A stretch of DNA of 5,918 nucleotides from Ilumatobacteraceae bacterium (GCA_023253435.1 JALRGJ010000076.1:1-5918), one strand, 5' to 3'; shown: positions 1 through 5,807, counted from the first letter of the stretch. Translations and numbers: made by a program. The notes: generated from the letters alone by a model not told the origin.

Positions 1-957
1 TGTGCAGGTGCCCAAAGAAGTTGCGCCGTTCTTGAATGTGATAGTTCCGGTTGCTGCATTGTTACTGACTGTTCCAATCAAAGTGACAGCAGAACCGTGA
101 GAACCAGATGTTGCACTCTTTGTCAAGACGGTTGTGACATCGATGAAGTAGGTAATAGACAACGATCCCGCACCTTCAGCACTGGCAGTTGTTATTGACA
201 CATTTGTTGCTGAAGAAGTCACATAAGAAGAACCAGCGCCACCACCTGCGCCACCACCGGCATACGTGCTACCGCCACCGCCGCCACCGCCGAAGTAGCC
301 ACCACCGCCACCACCGCCTGCGTTTGCGGTGTTGCCACCACCTCCGCCAAATTCGGAGGAACCTTGAGTACCTGGAGCACCGGCACTTGAAATTCCACCG
401 TTACCGGCAGCCGTTGTTGTTGCACCTTCTCCACCAGATACACCACTAGACACTGGGGAAAGAGAACCTGCTTGTGCGACAAGGCCTGCATCGCCACCAG
501 CACCTCCAATTTTGTTTGCATCTGCAACTCCAGCAAATGTCAGACCTGATCCGCCTCCTCCGCCGCCAGCACCAGCTACCAACACTCGGTTACTTGCTGC
601 ACTGCCCCCGATTCGAATGTCAGTGGAAAATCCTCCGCCACCAGCTTGTGACGCTCCACCTGATCCCACTGCTCCTACAGAGATCCACATTGAAGTTGAA
701 GGCGTGACAGTCAAAGTTGCGGTCACTATTGCACCTTTACCTGGAGCACCTCGCACACCTGCAAGACCAGGTCGCCCAGAAGCACCTTGCGCGGTAACAG
801 TGATGCTCGTTACACCTGCGGGAATTGTCCACGATTGCAGTCCTGTTGAGGTAAAAGAAACTGTTGATGCAAACGCAATTCGTTCTGTTCCCACCGACCA
901 CACAACCACCATTGCCATGCAACTCAGAAAGGCACCGAATATCCGCATCAATTTCAT
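1..957 (-). CDS. Exported glycine-rich (ALK-type) protein with Ig-like repeat, 3' end outside window
   Basis: The minus-strand frame is open for 319 codons from the ATG at 957 to the window edge, so the C-terminus is missing. Residues 1-30 form a signal peptide: K2/R5, a hydrophobic core at about 6-22, and an AFA|S cleavage site after 30. Residues 33-58 (SFTSTG, WTIPAGVTSITVTAQGA) open a domain of the glycine-rich type known from ALK/LTK and many bacterial surface proteins. It continues with VLVAGAGGGGGGSG (126-138), GGGGGGGYFGGGGGGG (214-229) and GAGSSYV (240-246). From about 275 a bacterial Ig-like domain of group 3 begins (SGSHGSAVTLIGTV, TGTITFKNG), usually the first of several. An adhesion or cell-envelope role is inference. 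An alternative ATG at 948 lies 9 nt after a GGA, but the TATTCT box 6 nt upstream of 957 favours a leaderless start there. It is divergent from the TetR gene. Identity as an exported Gly-rich/Ig protein is firm; function is unknown. Confidence 0.88.
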   Translation of the reverse strand, partial: MKLMRIFGAFLSCMAMVVVWSVGTERIAFASTVSFTSTGLQSWTIPAGVTSITVTAQGASGRPGLAGVRGAPGKGAIVTATLTVTPSTSMWISVGAVGSGGASQAGGGGFSTDIRIGGSAASNRVLVAGAGGGGGGSGLTFAGVADANKIGGAGGDAGLVAQAGSLSPVSSGVSGGEGATTTAAGNGGISSAGAPGTQGSSEFGGGGGNTANAGGGGGGGYFGGGGGGGSTYAGGGAGGGAGSSYVTSSATNVSITTASAEGAGSLSITYFIDVTTVLTKSATSGSHGSAVTLIGTVSNNAATGTITFKNGATSLGTCT

Positions 958-977
958 TCCGTAAGAATAGTACGGAA
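957..977. promoter_or_regulatory. Perfect inverted repeat TTCCGTA-N7-TACGGAA, candidate TetR operator
   Basis: The 7-bp arms at 957-963 and 971-977 are perfect reverse complements separated by 7 nt. The repeat overlaps the start codon of the glycine-rich gene and encloses its candidate -10 box. TetR-family dimers commonly bind inverted repeats of about this size next to their own gene. That the neighbouring regulator binds here is inference. Confidence 0.5.
964..969 (-). promoter_or_regulatory. Candidate -10 box (TATTCT) of the glycine-rich gene, leaderless
   Basis: TATTCT (TAnnnT) on the minus strand ends 6 nt before the ATG at 957. This is the spacing expected when transcription starts at the start codon. 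No convincing -35 is seen. The box lies in the 7-nt spacer between the arms of the inverted repeat at 957-977, so a bound repressor would cover it. Confidence 0.45.
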
Positions 978-992
978 CGCGATATCTCAGAA

Positions 993-1004
993 TTCAGGCC
1001 TGAA
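993..1004. promoter_or_regulatory. 12-bp perfect palindrome TTCAGGCCTGAA, second candidate operator
   Basis: A gapless 12-bp palindrome in the divergent intergenic region, ending 9 nt before the candidate -10 box (1014-1019) of the TetR gene. It therefore lies across that promoter's -35/spacer zone, a suitable place for autorepression. It shares no obvious half-site with the repeat at 957-977, so it could serve another regulator or be fortuitous. Confidence 0.35.
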
Positions 1005-1013
1005 ATTGTTAGG

Positions 1014-1019
1014 TAGCCT
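1014..1019 (+). promoter_or_regulatory. Candidate -10 box (TAGCCT) of the TetR gene
   Basis: TAGCCT fits TAnnnT and lies 6 nt before the ATG at 1026, consistent with leaderless transcription. The same stretch contains AGGT at 1011-1014, 11 nt from the ATG, which could instead be a weak ribosome binding site. No clear -35 is seen. Confidence 0.35.
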
Positions 1020-1025
1020 TTCAGA

Positions 1026-1691
1026 ATGAGCGCAAAAGCTGAGAAAAAAGAGACTTCTGCGCCTACTCCAAGAAAACGTGCAGACGGAAGAGAAACTATT
1101 CAGCGAGTCTTAAAGGCCGCTGAGGAAGAGATGGAGTCCAGCGGATTCGTTAAGTTCAATATGGATCGGGTTGTTGCCGCCACCGGAGTCTCCCGCAGTT
1201 CAATTCATCATCACTTTGGTGATCGAGATGGTCTGATAGCTGCCGTCGAAACTGAATATCTGCTCAAACGATTCGACGCCGGGATGGAAGATCTCGCAAA
1301 AGTTCTCGACAAAGCAACATCAGGTGAGGAAGCTTTTGCTCTTGTTGAATTAGGAATTGGATTGGCCTCAAGTGACCGTCTCCGCGCGCTGCGATGGAGA
1401 CGCATCTCCACACTTGCCGCAGCGCGTGTTGGTGGAGCAGTAAGAGATGCGCTGGAAGAAACACAAGTTCGCGGAACTCATTCCCTTGCCAACATGCTGG
1501 AAAAGCTGAAGGAAAGGGGTATTTGTGATCCAGTTGTTCCCACATTGGGAATCGCCAGCCTCATCCAGTCCATGCTCATTGGGCGCATCTTGGTGGACAT
1601 AGTTGACGACCAGGAAATGAACTCGGCATGGGACAAGGCTGCCCTTGAGAGCCTTCGTCTGATTCTCAATCCCTTACCTGGCAAGGAATAA
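1026..1691 (+). CDS. TetR-family transcriptional regulator
   Basis: This 221-residue protein is a typical length for the TetR family, one-component dimeric regulators with an N-terminal helix-turn-helix and a variable ligand-binding helical domain. After a charged N-terminal tail (1-20), the DNA-binding domain covers about 21-72: helix 1 (RETIQRVLKAAEEEMESSG), then NMDRVVAATGVSRSSIHHHF with the turn and recognition helix at about 46-64, and the family-typical HHFGDRDGL at 62-70. Residues 73-221 look all-helical with no ligand-specific motif I can recognise, so the effector is unknown. It is divergent from the glycine-rich gene across 68 bp containing two inverted repeats, and it lies 62 bp upstream of the kelch gene on the same strand. 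Autoregulation and control of one or both secreted-protein genes is a reasonable inference. Family assignment is secure, targets are not. Confidence 0.93.
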   Translation: MSAKAEKKETSAPTPRKRADGRETIQRVLKAAEEEMESSGFVKFNMDRVVAATGVSRSSIHHHFGDRDGLIAAVETEYLLKRFDAGMEDLAKVLDKATSGEEAFALVELGIGLASSDRLRALRWRRISTLAAARVGGAVRDALEETQVRGTHSLANMLEKLKERGICDPVVPTLGIASLIQSMLIGRILVDIVDDQEMNSAWDKAALESLRLILNPLPGKE

Positions 1692-1716
1692 CGGAACTTC
1701 TCGGCAATAACTGTAC

Positions 1717-1746
1717 TTGTACGCAAAGTAGAATTAGGGCTATCGT
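1717..1746 (+). promoter_or_regulatory. Candidate leaderless promoter of the kelch gene
   Basis: TTGTAC (1717-1722) and TATCGT (1741-1746, TAnnnT) are separated by 18 nt, and the -10 box ends 7 nt before the GTG at 1754. No Shine-Dalgarno sequence is present at normal spacing: the nearest AGGG is about 15 nt away. A separate promoter would decouple this gene from tetR, although readthrough from tetR is also possible. TAGAAT at 1729-1734 is an alternative -10 box. Confidence 0.4.
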
Positions 1747-1753
1747 TCCCTAG

Positions 1754-4700
1754 GTGACCGTTGGAAACCACCTCCAGCTCGACCGCTTTGCCCCCTCTCG
1801 GCGACTTGGCATTGCCCTAGGAATTCTTCTCACTGGTTTCATTTTTTTGGCATCCATCTCAGCGGGCTCTCACGCTCATGGCGCATCAGCCAGGAGTGCA
1901 GGATGCGTCACCAAGACCGGTGCACTGTACGCACCTATTAGCGGCAGCAAATGTGCAAAAGGTCAGACCTACACAAAATGGTCCGCACAACTCCCTCGGA
2001 CATTGTGCGTAAAAATGCCCCTCGGATCAATCAGTCTGAGCAGAACAACTTCTTGCAGTAACGGGTCACTGAATGCAGCCTCATTACTGACTGGCAAGGT
2101 TTTGCTCACGTGCACAAAAACATCTTCTCGAAGCATCACATTTCGAAAATCAAAAACATGCTTGAAAGGAACTACATCTGGTTCACTTCTGATTCCCACT
2201 GTGAATCCAGTTACAAACTCAGATAATCAATCCAACACAAATTCTGTTGCATCGAACATTTCAGCTGTTGTGAATACTGAACCCGCCGTACCCACCACAC
2301 TTTCTCAGCCATCGTCCAATCCCCCCACCACAATGGAGGTCTCCACCACGGCACCATTGCCGTCAACGACTGCAGCATCTGTTGCAAGTTCAACATCAAT
2401 CGTGACGACTACATCAACCAGTACAACAACCACCACAACAACAACCACTGTTGCCCCGTCAACTACGGCACCCGAACCGGCCTCTATTTCTTACTTTTTT
2501 GGAGGAGTAGACAGAATCAACCTCGGTGAGACCACTTACCTCTGGGCTTACTACTCCGGAACATCAGCAACCGTGGACAATGGTGTAGGCGCAATGCCGC
2601 TAGGACTCTCCGTTGATGTCAGCCCAAGCGTCACCACCACTTACACACTGACCGTTACAAATGGTGCGGGCAGCACCGTGACCGCAACAGCCACGATCAT
2701 TGTGAACACACCCACAACAACTCAGGCCTCAACAACTACAACCGATCCAAACACAACAACTACAACTGTTCCAAGTTCACCAACGACAACAGTTCCTACA
2801 ACAACCACTTCCTCCTCGGTTGCTCCGTCTCCTGCATCAATCACATACTTCTTTAGCGGCGTAGACAGAATTAACCCCGGTGAAACCACTTATCTGTGGA
2901 CTTCATATTCTGGAACTTCAGCAACAGTGGACAATGGTGTAGGCGCAATGCCCAACCAATTTCCTGTAGACGTCAGTCCAAGCGTGACCACTACCTACAC
3001 ACTCACGGTCACAAACGGAGCAGGGAGCACGGTCACGGCAACAGCAACAGTCATCGTGAATACCCCTACAACCACAACGCTTGCGTCTACTACTACAACG
3101 GTTGCACCAACTACTACAACGGTTGCACCTTCCACGACAGTTCCGGCTACCACATCAACCACAACAGCACCTACAACCACAACAACTACGCCAGTCGCAA
3201 ACAATGTTTCCATCACAAGTCAGCCATCATCGAGTTCAGTTCTCCTAGGAAATACCCACACATTTACGGTTGCAGCTACCGGAACTGGATCATTGTCATA
3301 TCAATGGAGTCTGAATAATGTCGACATTGATGGTGCAACATCAAATTCTTACGTGGCATCAGACGCAGGTACCTACAAAGTCTCCGTAACAAGCACTGTC
3401 AACGGAGTAGGAACCTCAGTCACCTCTAACAGCGCCACGTTGAGTTTTACTGCAGCAACAATTTCTTCTCACCCAACTGATATTTACGTCACCTCAGGAC
3501 AATCACGCTCCATCGGAATTGGTATCTCCATTCCAAATGGGCTCACAGTTACATACCAGTGGTATCGAGACAACATTGCAATTGACGGAGCGATCGCCCA
3601 GACATACATGGCAAGTCTTCAGGGTCAGTACAAAGTTCAAGTAACGAGTTACCGCAACGGAAAGACAGACGTTCAATACAGCAATAGCGCAGCAGTAACA
3701 GTTGTTTCACCGCCGTCTATTACTGATTTTGATGCAGTTGCGCGAAGCATCGCCGACGGAAATGAGGCTCAACTAGTTGGAGTATTCACTGGGGGCACCG
3801 GAGTTATCACTCCGGGCAATATTTCTGTAACAAGTGGGCAACAAGTATCTGTATGGCCAAATGCAAACACCACATACACACTGATTGTCACTAATGCTGC
3901 AGGAACACAAACTGCCCAGACACTTCAGATAACTGTCACTACGGGATCTTTTACCAATGCCTCAAATGCAATGAGTGTCAACAGATGGAGTGGCAGTAGT
4001 GCAGTAACTCTCTCTAACGGGAAAGTCATCATCTTTGGGTCACCAAACCAATCAGTGTTTACAGACATTTTTGACCCTGCAACAAACAGTTTCACGAGAA
4101 CTGGAGATATGAATCCTGGAGACATGAATCTAGGACGAAAAGATGCAGCAGCAGTACTCCTTCCAAATGGAAAAGTGCTTGCAATTGGCGGACGAAAAAA
4201 TACGCCCAGCGCAAATGATGCAACAAACCTTGTTGAAATTTATGACCCTGCCACAGGGACGTGGTCTGTCACCAATCACCTCTTGACTGCTCGCAAATAT
4301 CATTTTGCAATAGTTCTTTCAAATGGAAAAGTTCTTGTGGGTGGCGGTGTCAGCGATACCGGTGCACGACTTCTTACTTCAGAACTGTATGACCCCGTTT
4401 CCGGTACCTGGTCTTACACAGGAAACATGCCCTCGGAGAGATCTTCCATGGGCGTTGCACTTCTTCCTAATGGGAATGTCTTTATAGCTGGTGGATACGG
4501 ATACGAGTCTGGTGTTTGGAAACAATTATCTTCATCAGCTGAATATGACGTAACAGCGGGAACATGGTCTCCCATTGCCGCCACCATGAATTCTTCCCAT
4601 GGGGATGGTCTTGTCACGGTGGCTCTCAGCGATGGTCGAATACTGATTGCTGGTGGACAACTTGCCGGTGGTGAAGCCACAACCGTGATTGATATTTATG

Positions 4701-5005
4701 ATCCAACAACACACACATTTGTTTCTTCTGCAGTACAAAGAAATCTCTCTGTCAGACGTGCTTTTTTCACAGCCCATCTTCTGCAAGATGGAAAGGTTGT
4801 ATTTATTGGCGGAGAAGACGGGGTAGGAGGCATCACGTCAACCGTGGAGGTATATGACCCAGTACAAAACCTTTCCGTCCTTCAGGTTCGAACAATGCCC
4901 TATGAACGCAGAATGCATTCTTCTGCAATGTTGTTAGATGGTCGAGTGTTGATAGTTGGTGGTGTGTATACCGGTGGTAACACAGGACAAATATTTGAGC
5001 AATAG
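1754..5005 (+). CDS. Large exported multi-domain protein: CX15C repeats, Ig-like domains, kelch beta-propeller
   Basis: This 1083-residue protein starts at GTG, with an in-frame TAG immediately before it, so no longer form exists. A hydrophobic segment (18-38) after RFAPSRR is the signal sequence. Residues 51-139 hold three repeats with cysteine pairs C51/C67, C85/C101 and C120/C136, each CX15C followed by xxG. Thr/Ser/Pro-rich stalks lie at about 150-241, 321-359 and 439-481. Two close copies of an Ig-like domain (242-320, 360-438) carry TTTYTLTVTNGAGSTVT. Two other Ig-like domains follow (about 484-566 and 567-651, core YQW), then a divergent third copy of the first type (653-730, NTTYTLIVTNAAG). 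Residues 731-1083 are kelch repeats (NGKVLxxGG, then YDPxTGTW): six full and a seventh half, suggesting a propeller. No LPXTG, transmembrane tail or enzymatic motif is seen at the C-terminus, so it is probably secreted or held by its N-terminal part. Surface adhesion or glycan binding is inference. Kelch propellers also occur in galactose-oxidase-like enzymes, but no catalytic set is evident. Confidence 0.9.
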   Translation: MTVGNHLQLDRFAPSRRLGIALGILLTGFIFLASISAGSHAHGASARSAGCVTKTGALYAPISGSKCAKGQTYTKWSAQLPRTLCVKMPLGSISLSRTTSCSNGSLNAASLLTGKVLLTCTKTSSRSITFRKSKTCLKGTTSGSLLIPTVNPVTNSDNQSNTNSVASNISAVVNTEPAVPTTLSQPSSNPPTTMEVSTTAPLPSTTAASVASSTSIVTTTSTSTTTTTTTTTVAPSTTAPEPASISYFFGGVDRINLGETTYLWAYYSGTSATVDNGVGAMPLGLSVDVSPSVTTTYTLTVTNGAGSTVTATATIIVNTPTTTQASTTTTDPNTTTTTVPSSPTTTVPTTTTSSSVAPSPASITYFFSGVDRINPGETTYLWTSYSGTSATVDNGVGAMPNQFPVDVSPSVTTTYTLTVTNGAGSTVTATATVIVNTPTTTTLASTTTTVAPTTTTVAPSTTVPATTSTTTAPTTTTTTPVANNVSITSQPSSSSVLLGNTHTFTVAATGTGSLSYQWSLNNVDIDGATSNSYVASDAGTYKVSVTSTVNGVGTSVTSNSATLSFTAATISSHPTDIYVTSGQSRSIGIGISIPNGLTVTYQWYRDNIAIDGAIAQTYMASLQGQYKVQVTSYRNGKTDVQYSNSAAVTVVSPPSITDFDAVARSIADGNEAQLVGVFTGGTGVITPGNISVTSGQQVSVWPNANTTYTLIVTNAAGTQTAQTLQITVTTGSFTNASNAMSVNRWSGSSAVTLSNGKVIIFGSPNQSVFTDIFDPATNSFTRTGDMNPGDMNLGRKDAAAVLLPNGKVLAIGGRKNTPSANDATNLVEIYDPATGTWSVTNHLLTARKYHFAIVLSNGKVLVGGGVSDTGARLLTSELYDPVSGTWSYTGNMPSERSSMGVALLPNGNVFIAGGYGYESGVWKQLSSSAEYDVTAGTWSPIAATMNSSHGDGLVTVALSDGRILIAGGQLAGGEATTVIDIYDPTTHTFVSSAVQRNLSVRRAFFTAHLLQDGKVVFIGGEDGVGGITSTVEVYDPVQNLSVLQVRTMPYERRMHSSAMLLDGRVLIVGGVYTGGNTGQIFEQ
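2477..2713 (+). repeat. Internal repeat copy A (Ig-like domain), direct repeat with 2831-3067
   Basis: Encodes residues 242-320 of the kelch protein. By hand alignment 69 of 79 residues match copy B at an offset of 354 nt, while codons differ at many synonymous positions. This suggests a duplication old enough to drift in DNA yet conserved in protein. Confidence 0.85.
2831..3067 (+). repeat. Internal repeat copy B (Ig-like domain), direct repeat with 2477-2713
   Basis: Encodes residues 360-438. The ten differences from copy A cluster around the segments LWxxYSGT and GAMPxxxxVDVS, which would be loop or edge positions. The C-terminal half, from VDVSPSV to the end, has only one change. Confidence 0.85.
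3089..3129 (+). repeat. Two tandem copies of a 21-bp unit in the Thr-rich stalk
   Basis: ACTACTACAACGGTTGCACC occurs at 3089-3108 and again at 3110-3129, period 21 nt. It encodes the heptad TTTTVAP twice. The two copies are identical in DNA, unlike the diverged Ig duplication, so this expansion is recent. The multiple-of-three period keeps the frame and lets stalk length vary. Confidence 0.9.
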
Positions 5006-5452
5006 TTATCGCAATTGTGCAAAGAACTCTTGTAATAGCTCTGCTGATTCAGCAGCGAGTACCCCGTGAAACACTGGCGGATTGTGATTCAAACGTGGAT
5101 CACTTGTAACCGAATACAAACTTGCAGTTGCACCAGCTTTTAAGTCAGCTGCACCATACACAAGGGTTCCCATGCGAGAAGACAACACTGCTCCGGCACA
5201 CATCACACATGGTTCAAGTGTGACGACAAGTGTGCAATCGTCGAGTCGCCAACTCCCCAGAACTTCACTTGCATCCCGTATTGCCAACACCTCAGCATGA
5301 GCTGTTGGATCTTTTGTTAGTTCACGTTCATTGTGACGCTGAGCAATAATTTTCCCATCGTGCACCACAACCGCACCCACAGGCACGTCACCGTGAGTAG
5401 TAGCAATCCGCGCTTCGTCGAGCGCAACTCTCATTGCCTCTTCGTGGTTCAT
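5006..5452 (-). CDS. tadA: tRNA-specific adenosine(34) deaminase TadA
   Basis: TadA is a zinc enzyme that converts A34 to inosine in the anticodon of tRNA-Arg(ACG), allowing one tRNA to read several CGN codons in the cytoplasm. The 148-residue protein has the usual compact length. The deaminase signature is complete: HAE at 52-54 (H52 zinc ligand, E54 proton shuttle) and PCVMC at 81-85 (C82 and C85 zinc ligands). PVGAVVV at 24-30, N41 and SDPRLNH, typical of TadA rather than of cytidine or guanine deaminases, are also present. GAGGAA (5461-5466 complement) lies 8 nt before the ATG, a good ribosome binding site, unlike the other genes here. It follows tRNA-Ser by 37 nt on the same strand and may be co-transcribed with it. 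Its stop codon abuts the stop of the convergent kelch gene. Confidence 0.97.
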   Translation of the reverse strand: MNHEEAMRVALDEARIATTHGDVPVGAVVVHDGKIIAQRHNERELTKDPTAHAEVLAIRDASEVLGSWRLDDCTLVVTLEPCVMCAGAVLSSRMGTLVYGAADLKAGATASLYSVTSDPRLNHNPPVFHGVLAAESAELLQEFFAQLR

Positions 5453-5460
5453 TGCTCCAC

Positions 5461-5466
5461 TTCCTC
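5461..5466 (-). promoter_or_regulatory. Ribosome binding site of tadA (GAGGAA)
   Basis: GAGGAA on the minus strand lies 8 nt before the ATG at 5452 and fixes that start. It is the only strong Shine-Dalgarno sequence found in the window. Confidence 0.8.
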
Positions 5467-5489
5467 TTCTACAGGCGCATGGCCTTCAC

Positions 5490-5577
5490 TGGCGGAAGAG
5501 GTGGGATTCGAACCCACGGAAGCTTTCACTTCACACGCTTTCCAAGCGTGCCGATTCGGCCGCTCTCGCACTCTTCC
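5490..5577 (-). tRNA. tRNA-Ser (anticodon GGA), CCA encoded
   Basis: The minus strand folds as a class II tRNA. The acceptor stem is GGAAGAG (5577-5571) with CTCTTCC (5500-5494), followed by discriminator G and encoded CCA (5492-5490). The anticodon stem CACGC/GCGTG encloses loop TTGGAAA, giving anticodon GGA at 5543-5541, which reads UCC and UCU. The long variable arm (GAAG paired with CTTC) is typical of serine tRNAs. The T arm is GTGGG-TTCGAAT-CCCAC. It lies 37 nt upstream of tadA on the same strand and is divergent from the SRP RNA. Confidence 0.97.
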
Positions 5578-5623
5578 TGGCAGAAACATTGCTGTTCCCA
5601 CGAGTGGGTCAGGCTATCTGGCT

Positions 5624-5629
5624 TATACG
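5624..5629 (+). promoter_or_regulatory. Possible -10 box (TATACG) of the SRP RNA
   Basis: TATACG lies 11-17 nt before the predicted 5' side of the SRP RNA hairpin (from about 5641-5646), as expected for a -10 element. No good -35 is found at the right spacing, so this is tentative. Confidence 0.25.
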
Positions 5630-5640
5630 CTGTCACTCTC

Positions 5641-5807
5641 AATAGCTGCGAGTCTCTCGTGGTTGGTGAGGTGGCGGTCGGGTCCTGTGCGACGGTCGCC
5701 CGTAAACCAGGTCAGGTCCTGACGGAAGCAGCCTCCACACGGGAACGATCGTGCGCCGCAGGTCGCCTGGCCGTCACTTCACTGCCCATGGGAGCTCGCA
5801 GTTTTTT
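5641..5807 (+). ncRNA. ffs: Signal recognition particle RNA (4.5S type)
   Basis: This is the RNA core of the signal recognition particle. It binds Ffh and FtsY and directs ribosomes making membrane and exported proteins to the Sec translocon. The hallmark domain IV is at 5706-5733: ACCAGGTCAGGTCC, tetraloop TGAC (5720-5723), then GGAAGCAGCC. It matches the E. coli 4.5S RNA motif except in the loop, which is GGAA there. Both sides pair outward in one long hairpin: CCCGT/ACGGG (5699-5703 with 5739-5743), GTGGCGG with CCGTCAC (5671-5677 with 5771-5777), CTCGT with ATGGG (5656-5660 with 5788-5792), and CTGCGAG with CTCGCAG (5646-5652 with 5795-5801). The exact 5' end is uncertain. Its closeness to tadA fits the common bacterial arrangement. 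Confidence 0.92.
5795..5807 (+). terminator. Rho-independent terminator formed by the closing stem of the SRP RNA
   Basis: The 3' strand CTCGCAG (5795-5801) pairs with CTGCGAG at 5646-5652, and the stem is followed at once by six T residues (5802-5807). The basal stem of the mature RNA therefore appears to act as the terminator hairpin. The T run overlaps the stop codon (5806-5808) of the convergent gene. Confidence 0.65.

Noticed and set aside
189..707. Other frames rich in His/Arg or Leu/Val over the glycine-rich region
   Set aside because: They are low-complexity shadows produced by the GGT/GGC repeats, without plausible protein composition or start signals.
512..964. A 150-codon plus-strand frame rich in proline (PDPPPPPPAPA)
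   Set aside because: It is the antisense of the glycine-rich gene: GGN codons read backwards give proline. The minus-strand frame has a signal peptide and a recognisable domain, while this one has neither.
1713..1722. GTAC-TT-GTAC inverted repeat between tetR and the kelch gene
   Set aside because: The arms are only four bases, do not extend, and share no half-site with the divergent operators. It partly coincides with the proposed -35 box, so it is not reported separately.
2404..3190. ACA/ACC-rich repeated stretches that could suggest a CRISPR or VNTR locus
   Set aside because: They are in-frame Thr-rich linkers of one coding sequence, with no regular spacers or palindromic repeats. Only the 21-bp unit at 3089-3129 is a true tandem repeat.
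2995..3216. Minus-strand frame rich in valine (VVVVGAVVV)
   Set aside because: It is the reverse of the ACN threonine codons of the kelch protein stalk.
5597..5608. Palindrome CCCAC-GA-GTGGG upstream of tRNA-Ser, considered as a terminator or operator
   Set aside because: The stem is short, there is no T run on either strand, and no nearby regulator points to it. It is probably incidental.
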